Shown here piece after piece: positions 1 through 12,575 of a stretch of 64,000 bases of DNA. The translations under genes were made by a program, and so were the position numbers. Where the stretch lies: the NCBI GenBank assembly GCA_950295325.1, contig OX485805.1, positions 22,433,501-22,497,500 of the forward strand, in the 5' to 3' direction. Origin of the DNA: Polytrichum commune (taxonomy: Eukaryota > Streptophyta > Polytrichopsida > Polytrichales > Polytrichaceae). Below the pieces are notes generated by a model. That model was given only the letters and a program-made list of their open reading frames with translations. It had not been told where the DNA came from and ran no database searches. Every line of letters starts with the position of its first letter. Position 1 is the first letter of the stretch.

Positions 1-3000
1 AACAAACTTTCCGGATGCCAATTAAAGCGCCCTATATATCATTTGGGCCATTCTTCATTTTTTGGTCCATTAATCACCTTCACACGTGGCTGTGATCTTG
101 AAAAAGTAATACAATGTCATTTTGAAGGTAATATAGAAACAAGAACAAAAGTATTGAAGGTTTTGTGATAATTATCATTGTCATTATAACAGTCGTGTCA
201 GAAACAAGCATGATGTTCAAAACATATCAATGTAATGTCGATACAAATTCTATTTTACATTGACAATTACCTCCATTTTCTATTGAGACAATGCATTCCA
301 TTCTCTCACTACAAAATCCGGTTGACCATCTAACATCATCCGTACCACATTTCATATCACATTTCCGTATGCTCCGTGACATCGTTAATCTCACTCTTGG
401 TGACTCTTTATGGGACACGAAAAGGGGACCGGCCCATGTCTCCACCAATGAGAGAATTAAGAAGCCGGTGGTCACGGCCCTCGGTCACTAGCCGGTGGGG
501 GGGCTTTTTGGACTTGGATTTCGTTGTGGATGATTATGGGCTTCGAGTAAGTGCCAATCATCACCTCATCATTCCCTTGTCTGTGACCCCACACCTGTAC
601 TTCACTGACATTAGTCGTAGGGCCTTTAATTGCTTTGAGGACAAAAGGGTGGGTCACTAACAAGAAGAGCAAAGGAAAATTCAAGCATGCTGCTTCTTTC
701 AGAGATTTACGGGCACTTTGAGCATTCCACCATGTAAGTTAAGCTAATCGGTGTGTGTTTCTCTTGTTCTCTCTATCTTCCATTGATCGTGTTTATGTCT
801 TGATATTCATTGTGTTGCGTTAGCCAACTTATGAGAGATCATTAACAAAAATCAGATCGAAAATCGGACCTCCTCAAATTTAGTTATGGTCGTTGGAAGT
901 GCATGTGCGTTGATTTCTTGAATGATTGCATAAGCCCCCTCAATATTGCTGACTATTGAGTATAGAATAGTTGATTAAAACCTGAAGAAGTAGTCCACGC
1001 TCTTTTATGCACGTGTTGTTGTGTTGCACGTTCTTAGATCCACACCTAATCACTGGTGTATATCCCAAGTGGCGAGTCAAGTTTTGGTTCGGTGGATTCA
1101 AACAACTCAAACGATGTTAGAGCACAATCCCTTGTGTTAAGGTTTCACCCACCAAAATTAGACGTCGTGACTTCTGCCATGATCTTTGGATCTCCAAAAT
1201 CTACAACAATCTTCAGCTTCAAGGACGCTTTAATCCCTTCTTTGTTGACCAACCCTTCAACCGAGATCTACAAAACAAAATTTGCACGAAAGGCCCAAAT
1301 CGATTTGCCAAGTATAGTTTCATGAAGGCAAGTCATTTTGTTCCTGGACTATTTCAACCATTTGTTGTTGTGAAGCATTTCCGCAAGGTTGCATGTTGAC
1401 ATTTATGCATGTTGCTCGATAGTCATGTGCACAAAGCATGGGAAAGTATGTGATTAGCATTATCATTGCCACCTCACTCCATTGCCACCTCACCCATATT
1501 CACAAGTTGCACCCAATTATTTGGTATGTATATTGACATTCTGAAAACAAAGCATTTACCTTTAGATGGTTCTCGGGAATAATTGTCATGCACATGAACC
1601 CAAAATGGTTTTTGAGTACCATATCACTATCCATAATCCCCATTCCATAGGGTTCAAGTTCAATTGGACTATGAAGAAGAAAGCCCATGTTTTTCAAACA
1701 ATGTAAGTTGTTTGCATCAACAAGTTGATAGTGTAGTTTATGTATTGTGCAACATTTAGAATACAAATATGAGAGTATGCATTTTCTAGACTTTAGTCGC
1801 ACCTACTAGTCACACATAAAAACGCAATTTCATGTATATGTATTTCACCAATCAAAATGCAACACCTGATGGTAGGACATTCATTTCTTATAACCCATAC
1901 TAGATGTTGAACAAACACAAAACTTTGTTTTGGGTGGGGGTAAGGGGAGAGGGTTTGCCTGAAATCCCCCCCCTAGAGGATCGGAGGGTCTAAATGGGTT
2001 TTTGCAGCACATGGGGCCTTATTTCCCTAATGCTACGATCAAGGGGAGGAGGAAGGGCCAGAAGGGAGCAACTTGAGTTGTGGTGATTGCTCGGGGAGGT
2101 GAGCAAGAATTGTTGTTGCCTGAGCAGGCGGAGCAAGGGAGTGGGAGTTTTGGCTAGGTAAGATTGCCCAAACCTTCTTCCTTGAACAACTTAATTTCAC
2201 CCAATTTGAAGTTTTAATGTGACCCGAAGAGTTTGAACTTTGAGCTCCAAGCCCAATCCTAAAATGGACACCAACATTTGAGATTGATATGTGGCAATTC
2301 ACGTGTGTGTCTCTTGACCTCAAAACTAAGATTTGTGATTATTTGAATTCCACCCCATTTGAGGTTTTAATGTTACCTCAAGAGTCAAGAGTTTGGATTT
2401 TGATCTTTGAGCTTTGAGCTTAATTCTAAAATGGATCCCCCCCCCCCCAACACACACACACATTTGAGATTGATATGTGGCAATTTCAATTGGGTATTTT
2501 GACCTAAAAATGAATATTTGAGCTTCAAACTCAGTGATGAAATGAACCCTAATATTAGAGATTGATATTTGAGACTAAAATGGGTCTTTTGGACCTCAAG
2601 AATGAGATTCGTGACTTTTGAGCCCGAAAGTCAACTTCAAAACGGCCTCTTCATGATAAGCAAGCACACTATGGAATGTCATGTGTGTTTGTGTTGGGGG
2701 AAGAGGTTAAAATTACTTTTTGAATCAAAATCTTTCACATAGGAGAAACATTTTTTCAAATAATTATTCAACCTCCCCCCCCCTCCCCAACTAAATTATT
2801 TTTAAATGGTTTTGTTTGCCTATCTCCAAATTATGGTTGGGTAGGGTCATTTGAGGGTGCCTTAACATTTGAGATATACCAATAACTACTTATCATCCCT
2901 ACACCCATATAAATCATGTCATACATGATGCCCACACATCATACCCACCCAACAAAGACTCTACCACACCATCCTCGCTACATCCATTTGTAACAAACAA

Positions 3001-3997
3001 ACAACCAAAGTACGGTGATTTTTTTGACAAAAAAATGAATGTAAACCATATTTTGATAGTATCTCAAGGCTCAAAAGTTGGGATTTTGCCTCCATGTTGA
3101 GACCCGGGACTTGGGACTCCACGTGAAGCGCTTCTAAATACCACAACGATGTAGTACTTGGTGACACTTCCTAAGATGAAAATTAAACATAAGCACGTCC
3201 CATGACTAACTCCAAGCCCATGTAAAGTATAGGCAACCTTGGTTCTCACCGTCACATTAAAACAATGCTTGTCTTCTTCGTTTTTCTTATTCATTGTGAT
3301 AACCTTATCAAGCTCAACAAAGTTTAAACTCCATAGCACCATGCTCATGCCATAATTTCATCGTCAGCTCAATACCTAGCACATGACATTTACTTCTTTT
3401 TATAGCCGGATGTATGTTTTCTTCTATACTTGGAAACTCGGTAGTATGAATTTACTACGATTGTATGCACAAGTTACATTGGAGATGTACTTAAAATGTA
3501 TCATATTTCAAGCGAACTACAAAAAACTTAAGAGCCCTAGTTCTAGGTCAACGGACGATTTGTTACCATGATGCCAATCGAGAAGATCACATTTACAATA
3601 ACGTCGGAGGATTCCGTTACTAATCCACCCCTTGATTCAAGTCCCTAATCGGTTTGAAGGATCCGATTGTCCGTGCTTGGTAGATTGGGTGCCAAATCTC
3701 CATGCACATTAAGTGCATTTGAATCACATGACACCCCCAATCAAGTGCGCAACTATGAGTGCCTCCAATCTACACACTTTCATCTATCACAACAAACTAC
3801 ACATTTGTAATTACATCTTTCATCTAGTGAAACAATTACGATTATGAGATCATGTGCAAGTTAATAGCTTCCGATTATAACTTAATGAAAAATCCAAATG
3901 ATACATTGATTTCACAGAATATCATGGATTTACATTCATCTAAAATCTAAAACAAAATACTAAACACATATCATGAACCATATAAGAGAATTGCAGT

Positions 3998-4028
<31 letters not shown>

Positions 4029-4230
4029 GCTTTATGACATTGTCGATAGCGGTTGTTGTTGTGTTGCTAACATAACTTATAAGGTACGATAAACGTTCAT
4101 ATGTTGATGCATCATGCACACAAAAACCAAACCATTTAGGTAAATTTTTACTATAACTCATTGGGCATTTGTCCAACAACCTAGAAGGCAAGGGAACATA
4201 AGGTAGATGGGTCTTATATGGTTATTTATT
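1..4230. other. Gene-free AT-rich stretch
   Basis: I see no credible gene. Open frames are short, lack domain signatures and overlap on opposite strands. The segment contains C-rich homopolymer tracts (near 1967, 2438 and 2777) and a TA dinucleotide run at 4001-4028. It is probably decayed repeat sequence. Confidence 0.6.
4001..4028. repeat. (TA)n microsatellite
   Basis: An uninterrupted run of AT dinucleotides, 28 bp, is seen directly. Confidence 0.95.
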
Positions 4231-4565
4231 TCAACTAGCCCACTCCTCCTTGTGTGTGGAACATGCGATTAATACAAGGTGGTTAGCAATCCTAATTGAG
4301 ATTGTAAGCAAGCACTTTTCTCATATGAATGTTTTGTTTCATTATTGAAGTGAGTATAGCATACTAATATTATATTAGATGGTCGTATAGATAGGTCACT
4401 CAAGTTATGTTGACTATTAAACCTAGAATGATTATCATATTTTTTCAGCACTATTCCAATCTCTTTTAAACATGTGTCGTTTGTAAATTTGTTCTTGTAG
4501 CCACACCCATCAACATACTACTCAAATATAGGTGTATGAATAAGACAAGTAACCAAATTAGGCAC
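4231..4565 (+). repeat. Dispersed repeat R1, copy 1
   Basis: This segment shares a collinear series of words with 26055-26395 and 33595-33975 and, inverted, with 16385-16625 and 34085-34375. Shared landmarks are 'caactagcccac', 'gttgactattaaac', 'agaatgattatcat', 'ccaatctctttt' and 'aggtgt..gaataaga'. The copies are strongly diverged and hold no ORF, so this looks like an old non-autonomous element or an LTR fragment of a family I cannot name. Confidence 0.7.
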
Positions 4566-7500
4566 ATCTATCTTAATGACTAAATTGGGCTGAGCAATTT
4601 TGGCGTTCTTATAGATTTGACTACAATAACTTCCCTTTTAACAACTACACGCCAAAATGGCAACCTTCCTAGGATTCTACATCAATAAAGGATACTCGTA
4701 GAAACGCCACATCACTTTTGTCATAAATATTGTGTAATTACTCCGCCTTATAATTTTACACCTTTTATTCCTTACTAGGTGCTAAAGTAATAAATAAAAA
4801 TGAAAGAACTTATTTCTACCCACAAATTAATTGAAGTTATTGATGATAACTAAGTAACTTGCATCCCATATGATCAATATTGTATTATTGCACAAATCAA
4901 ATCATGGCATCATCAAACAAAGCCATGTGATTGGTTGAAGTGTTGATTAAACATTTACTATGTGCGTCAAGGCTTTAAGTCCAAGGACATCTTAGAGTTA
5001 AGTGAATGTGGGTGGCTAAATTAAGTGTGGTTTAAGTTAAGTAGCCGGTAGATTTTAAGCGCTTGATCTAATAATTACCTTACTTAGCGGTTCCACCTTA
5101 ACTTGCAAGTATCCAAACATCATTGTGAATGAAAGGCCTAGTTAGTGGGTTACCAAATCAACCACCGCGTGGATAATCCCGCACCATTTGGACGCCAAGG
5201 ACATGGTGAGATGATTGAAGGGCAACTATGTGGCCCAAGTACACTTGCCGGTGCCCTACTACCACTACCACCACACCCACTATATTTTTTTTACCCAAAT
5301 TTATAAGAGTGGGAAAAGTCATTTAAAAATTTGAACAATATTAAGTAACAATTGGACCATGTGGTACTTATGAAAATACTAATTACTCATTATTCTTTTG
5401 AAATGGGCCATAGATTTTGTGTTTGTTGGAGCCTATTGTTTTTATCTCCACTATTTGCCACTCTTTGAGCATATTGAAGCAAAATGATTGGCTGCAATGG
5501 CATGGGCCAAACGTACATTATACATAGGAACGTAGATCAACCAATCTACTAGACTTTGTTTGTCAACAACTTAGTTTATTACGCGCTTATTAGCATGAAA
5601 AAGCTTGCAAATCCTCCTGTGCATTGTAAACTTCCATAGGGTGGTCCATAGTGCAATCATCATATACATTCACACCTAGTGGTGATACAAGAAAACAAAT
5701 ACATGGAAAATGACTACTTCGTCAATTGGGACTATACAAGTTAATATTTCAACATTATGTTGTCAGATCAAGTGTTTTTATTGATTTATCTATTATTCTT
5801 TGAATACAAGAAGACACACTATCACATGCAAATGAGAAGTTGATTGTGACCTAGGTAATGGTCATGTGTCGCAAGGCCATCAAATGTAAGTAGGCACCCA
5901 ATATTTTCCCTACCGTAGTAGCAACAACATAGAAATGGATGTGTGTTATGGCATGTGGTAGGGCTCCTCACATCTATTATATAGTTCATCATTGTTATAC
6001 CTCCTGAAACTCACGTGGTATGATCTTATGAGAGGATGACATGATTTGCATGAACATCCAAACATGTTAGAAAAAAAATCAGCATGCCTCTTCACACAAA
6101 ATAAAATAAAATCATTGTGTGTGTTACATTCCACGGAAGGATTTCCTAGACATGTTATTAAGATTCCAACACACACCAATTTTGCAAGCCCTCATCAAAC
6201 ACCGATCTCATGTGTCATAAGTACATGTCTAGCACCTAATCGGATTGGATCATTATGTTTGGTATGATTTATTGCAAAGGAAGTTTCTTATAATTTGTGA
6301 TAGCAACGATCATAAGCACTACGAAAAGAGCTATTCGAAATAGCATCTCATAACTCGATCCAAATCTCTTTTCATTTATCGGATTAAGATACGAGCTCGT
6401 GGTGGTGATCTCTCTCTCTCTTATCGCGATTCGAAGACTTTGATGAGGACTTTGAACGAAGGTTGTGTATTGTCAAAGGAGCCCCCCCTTAGACCACATT
6501 GAAGAGTGGATTACTACTTAGTTGGGAGAAACCCTAAAAAACCGTGGAGCTTCTAGACGTTTGGAACGGTTGACCAAAAGGAGGGATATGGATGGATGAC
6601 GACGCCCTTGTGAGTGTTTTGAGGGCCTAAACTTGATAATCCATCGGACCTTCATGAAAATACGAAGCTTAATCAAGCATGAGTCGAAAAACGGGCACAC
6701 CCTAACGTAAGGCAAGCTCACCTTATTTGGGAGAGACATTTGAGCTTATTACAAGTAAGGAAGTTGGCTTAACTTTATAAGGGTACGTCCATGCCTAGGG
6801 CGCCAACTCCATGAGCTCGAGTGGTGTAATGTACCTATTTTACACATATAAATAATCATAGTTTAGTTTATAAGTTAGTTATGGGCCTCCCCACAAAAGA
6901 AGGGGAAAGACTCCTAGAGGGAACCACTCTTATATAGTCAATTACCCAAGCTCTTGGAGTTTAAGACAGGCTGAGCCAGTAGTCATGAACCAGAACAATT
7001 GGTGGTCACATCCCCCAACCTGCTAATCATCAACTAGGACATTTAAGGATAAAAAGGAACATAGGAACCCAATCAACTTAAATAACCTCTTATCAAATTT
7101 AGCACCACATAATGGCCATGGAATGATTAAGTAGCGGAGGAGGGTGTACACGAGTAGGCAATTAGCAGCATGCTTGATGGATTAAAATTAATGAGAATAG
7201 GTGGGGATTAGCAGCATGGCAGGTGGTTTAGTAGTGGATGATGCGCTAGGGCCACTTGAATGGACTAAGTATAGGTATGGGGGCACTAGTAATTTAGTTG
7301 GGGAATGTGAAAACAAGGGGATGATAGTTGGGGGGGGGTGGGAATTTAGTTGGGGCGAGTAAATTAACCTAGTTTGGCAGAAGAAAATGGGGCCCTCTGG
7401 ATAAGTAGTGAGAGGGAAGGTAATACTATATTTGGGGGTTTTTTCCTTACCCTTGGGGCGCATTGAATGTGGCTCCAAGTCGAGGCCAAAGAGCACTTGT

Positions 7501-7722
7501 CTTACCTTGCTAAATTGCTAATGTGTTGTTTTGGTGTGTGGGGGGGGGGGGAAGACTAATCTACTCCCTAATTCTTAATTAACAAGGCGGCTAAAAGTGT
7601 CTAGAGGCTACTTACGATTGGCCAAAATCCAACTAATCCTCATGTGGCCATGGGAATCAATTTCAATATGGCGTGTTGTTCACTTATTTCCAGCTTACCA
7701 TTAGTACACTTGAAAAGGACAT
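4566..7722. other. Gene-free stretch
   Basis: I see no gene or clear element. Stop codons occur in all frames, with a short CT microsatellite near 6411-6421 and G-tracts near 7331. Confidence 0.55.
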
Positions 7723-7937
7723 TTAGTGTCACTTACTACTTGGAATTACACAATGCTATAAATCTATTTATTGTGTACCTGGTATTTAATGTTAAACTGG
7801 ACGTTTTTTGGACGTTATAGAACATTACTAACTTTACTTAGTAAAGCATTACTTCAGCAGTAAAAAGGTAGAGCACTGTATAAATCAATTCCAAATAGAA
7901 GATGACACTGGACACCATATTTAGTGTGGTCACTACT
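7723..7937. mobile_element. MITE-like element, family C copy 1
   Basis: The segment aligns by eye with 27502-27693. Both begin TTAGTGTCACT, share 'ttggaat', 'ttataa', 'ggac.ttata.aacat' and 'ctttactt' in order, and end near an inverted form of the start. Size, terminal inversion and lack of coding capacity fit a miniature inverted-repeat element. The right terminus of this copy is poorly preserved. Confidence 0.55.
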
Positions 7938-10900
7938 GAACCCCGGCCCCCACTAACTTAGCCTAGAGGCTAGTTAGTTAGAGTAGGGCTAGACTCCAAG
8001 CGCTTACTCTTTTGGGAGCCATTATGTTCTCCTAAAAGGAGACTTGTTTTGCTAACATTCCACTCATTCGGCCAATGGGGAAGAGGACAGGGGCCAAAAG
8101 CATTAAATTATAATGATGGGGGGGGGGGGCATGCTTATTCTGGACTTCCATTTGATGTAACCCTTTTTTGAGCTAACTAAAAGCGGGGCAAAAGGAGGAG
8201 ATACACCCGCACACTCATCAACTAAGTTATGTGTTTCCTAAATAAGAGGCTTCCCTTTTGCCATGCTTTGATAATGATGAATGTAAGTTAAGTTATCATG
8301 GCTTCGAGCCGCTCAACTTCAATTCATCATACCCTAGCCTCAAACTCCCATCTTAAAGCAATGGTGCATATATAATCATAATTTGCTTTGCTTGCATTAG
8401 GTTTGGCGTGGTCGTTACCTTGCATTCCTTGTACATACATATCCCCGCTAGCTAGCTAGTTAGCTACCTAGCTAGCATGCCCCTCGCTTTATCATGAAAA
8501 AACCATTCGAAAGTCCATATCAACTAAACTTCATGGATGGGTGGATTACCTAGGAGGGTTACTTCGTTTACGAGCATGTACTTTCCTAGTTCTTTGGTGG
8601 TTCCATGATGGGATGATCATGTTCGGGAAATCTTGTTGTAAAAGGGATGGGAGGGGGGGGGGGGGGTAAGTACCGGAAAGGGTTTAGGGTGCCAATAATG
8701 GGAGATAATTGGGATGGGAGGGGTAAAGGCCGCAATTGATCCTAACGTCCTACAAGAGACGAAATAAGGACGAATTGTGCGAACCAAGGACATCCTTGAT
8801 CCCCCCCCCCTGCCTGGGCGCCACTCATACTTATGACTAGCCCAACTTACACTCGGCCTAGCTATGAGGGATCACCTAAGGCCTCCCCTACAACATTCAC
8901 ATGGAACCAAAATGTGTTTGTTGGGCTTATTACTCCTTTGGTAAGATGACTTCACAAAAGTGCAAACTCGATCTCGTGAAGGAGCCAAACTAGTTCGTGA
9001 ACTTTCCAACCAATGTTACTAGAGTGTTCTACCACTTTCCTGAACTTTTTAAATTACTTCGTGACTCTTCTAGACTGCCTTGACATGTGGCACACCTCAA
9101 TTTCGTGAAAGTAGAAGTTTATCTCTAGCAACCTCACGAGTCTTTGAAACCAATTTCATAATCTTTGCGAATTATGTGGTTTTCGGTTTTGTAAACTCCT
9201 GGTTTCGCATTCTTTACCCTTGTTGTTGTTTGTTGGCTCCTCTTAGTTTTGTGTGTACCTAGAAGCTTATGACCTTGATGTAGATTTTTCTTTGGCCTTT
9301 CATTACAGTACCTCAAAGCCAAAAGCAAGCAATGCCAATTCTTCCATGATCTTTGATTATTATAAGCAAAGCTTGATTATTCAAAACGATCACAAACCCA
9401 ATGAGGTTGCAGTGCAGAATCTCGTGGATTTGAGAGTGCAATGTGGCTGTGCATTTGATTACGGGAAGAGTGTGTTGACTGCGTGAATGATGTACCATTC
9501 TTTGTGAAACAAAATTACACAAACCATGAAATTGATTTTGTGAAGTTGTGAATTTGGGTACCAAACGATGAAATTGTTCACAACATGTAGTGGCATTGAC
9601 TGAAACTTCAAATTAAATTGGTTGTCTATATAGTGAACTTGGTTCATGATTCCAGTGAAATCGATAGACCCTATTGCTAAGTTGGTTTGTAAACTCATGA
9701 AATGGAGTTGGCACTTTTATGAATTCATCTTACCAAAGGAGTATGAAGTTAGTTGTCGCCAAGGAGGGAATGTGATGGGCCACACCTCATACCAGGGCCA
9801 CACCGGTAGGCCCAGCCAGAAACACCAACCCTACGTATCCTCCGGGAATACAGGACTGGGATTTCATATGGTTGGAGCTGTCTACTGGAGTTGTTGGGGT
9901 TTTTGGTGTGGCCCTGGTATCACTCACCCTCACCCCCCCCCCCTTCCTCCTCTTCCTCCTCCTCGGTGCATTCATTTGGGTGCCGATCCTATTCATGATA
10001 TCGTCTCCACTCTATGCAAAACGAAAGGCTCCTTTTGATCCTTCTTTTCCCGCATGGCTTTCGAGTTAGCGGCCGTGTTTGGGGTTTTTGTGCAATTTGC
10101 GACCGGAGGCACTCGAGTCACAATTCCGTCGCGGACGTGGTAATAAAGAGGAGTTTTCCTTGTAAAGGGGGGCTTTAAAGGTGCTTGGATGAAGTTGCCC
10201 ATTTTCCGTTTGGGGGAAATCATGGAACTTTGCAAGTGCTTTGAGTGGTACTTGAATGCCATGTTAGCATAATCACCAAAGCTAGTAATACGGACGAGGT
10301 AAAGTAGGTAGCAATAAGAGAGACCGTTGATGTGCAAAGCTTGGAATAAGACAGAAGCCAAGCAAGTTAAAAGGAAAGGGGGGGGCGTGCTTTTGATCAA
10401 ATTAGAGGACAAAATTACGGAGAGGGGGGGGGGGAGATGCTTGAAGTTGCAAAGAAGTAAAGACAAAGTGGCCGCCAATCACATGGACTACTTACCCTAC
10501 GCTAGTGACCATACACCCGTAGTGGATATGCCACCGAGGAGGATGAATGAGTAGCCAAAACATGTATGTGTTTCATCCATTTGCCCTTAATCCATTGCCT
10601 TTAGTCCATTTCCATCCATGTGTTGGTCATCCTCTATCCAACAAGGCATGTTTTGTGCATTGTTGATGCGCATTTGTGGAGATTCATGCACGACTCATCA
10701 TCATCATCATCTAAAGGGTGTCTCACCAATTTCTATGTCCTCCAATGTCCATCTCCCCACGTTAGGTTTCTTGTCATTCGATCCTCCTATTGATGAAAGA
10801 AGCATAGCGTAGACCAAGTATGCTAATTTGGTGTGGGCCACACTAATCCCCAAAACCCACACTAATTAAAAGAGGGATCGGAGTGTGGCTCGTACTACGC

Positions 10901-12354
10901 GCAAGTACATTATACTTACAAAGTGTGAATCTCTATTGAATGAATAGCCACTTTTAAATCATCGATTGCTTAATTATGTGTAGGCTTTCTCCCACTTTTT
11001 GAAAACTATGTTTTGGGAATAGTTTTCTTGGTGGCACTAATCATGCCATGCTTAATGACATGGGTAACATAGTTTGCGCACATCACCCTGGGTGGACTCT
11101 TCATTGAAACCTAAACGATGTGCATGGGTCACTATGAAATTAGACCTCCTAATGTATGTACGAGAAGTTTATAAAGAAAAACAAGTGTAAATATACTAAT
11201 GGCATGCTAGAAAATGGACACATGTAATTATACTAAGTTTTTCAATGTAATGTAATAAATGCCTGCACTACATATACAAAATATAGATACCAAATTAAAT
11301 AGTAATTTATTACATGTAAAATCCACTTTCACTTTTCAATGAGAAATTCATTGAAAATTTTCTCATCCATGGCATGTAACTCAACAAGTTCATGAAGCAA
11401 ACAAAGACAATAGCACATAACTTAGCCACAATCAAGAGAGGGAAAACTCAAGGGAGCCCATGAGCCTTCAATTTGTGAAAAACCCACAACCCAAATGCAA
11501 ACCCCAACGAAGAATGGATAAAGTAGTCATCGAGGACTATTACCGTATGACAACAATGGATGAAAACATGAGTTGGATGGAACTAAGACATCTATTGTCA
11601 AATTTTTTGATCAACCCTAAGGGCCCCCTTTCGTACATCTACCTTTACTTCAACATTCTTATTAGCCTTTTTAAAAGTATGTTCTAGAGAATAATAATAC
11701 CTCTCCCTTTATATATGCTATGTATACTAATGCCTCAAATAATATCCCTTTTTACACTCACGTTAGTTCGTACGTGCTATGGAGAGTCCACCCCCTGGGG
11801 TCCATTTGGTGTCCGTATTCTTTTGCCATATAGCACTAAAATACAAGTGCCCCACTAAGAAGAGCAGTCACATAGTTCACTTGTCATAAAATATGTATGT
11901 TTTTTTGACATACCCCATTCAACGTGTGTCCCATAGGACCCATTCACATTTTGTGTCGAAATGGTCTTAATGACATAAAAAAGAGGGTTTGTAGCGACAC
12001 ACTTCATGTAACTCTTGCCATTGTGACATCACGAACTTAACAACCAATTTCATTCCATTAGGAAGGTGTCATCTAACCCCTCTTTCCTTGGAGTGTTGCT
12101 GCACTAAATAATCCACATCTATTTTTCAACCCACTCCAAACTCCTTAACTTATGCTACTTTTGATGTAACGTGTTGGTCGAAAGTCTCAAGGAAGGCAGA
12201 GAAAAAGACCCAAGTCTCAACACCCATGTTATTTCCACCCCGACAATACGTTTAGAGTAGCCCACCTTATTTATTTCCATGCTAATATTCCACCCACACT
12301 AATAACCATACATAATTAGTGTAGGTGCGAGGCCCTAATCACCGTCTATCGTTA
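7938..12354. other. Gene-free stretch with homopolymers
   Basis: No recognised gene. It contains G-tracts near 8118, 8650 and 10421, a C-tract near 8800, and AGCT-rich sequence at 8447-8476. A minus-strand open frame of 161 codons at 9993-10478 has no recognisable domain and is not called. The interval reads as decayed repeat. Confidence 0.5.
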
Positions 12355-12575
12355 CCGGTGAGGCTAATCCATCATCTATGTCCGGGGAGATTTTTGGACA
12401 CTAACCGGCCAAGATCCTCTCGTGTTTCCAAGCCCATAACCGGTTTACATGCCTCACCTCTTTCGGTTTTCGAGATACATCCTCTAGATTCCTCTAGGAA
12501 GATGGGTGATCCTCCCGAAGTTGAACCATCCACCAGTTATTTCCCAAAACCCAACCGCTTCATCCGTACCCAACT
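12355..12575 (+). repeat. Dispersed repeat R2, copy 1
   Basis: It matches 33305-33515 and 38345-38600 in order and orientation. Shared landmarks include 'gattttTGG', 'agatCCT', 'tgtttccaag', 'tagattcctc', 'aagtt...aac' and paired 'caaCCGgTT' words followed by 'catc.gta'. Divergence is substantial and there is no coding content. The element class is unknown. Confidence 0.65.

Noticed and set aside
9993-10478. 161-codon minus-strand frame
   Set aside because: No motif, G-tract derived proline runs and no neighbouring coding support.
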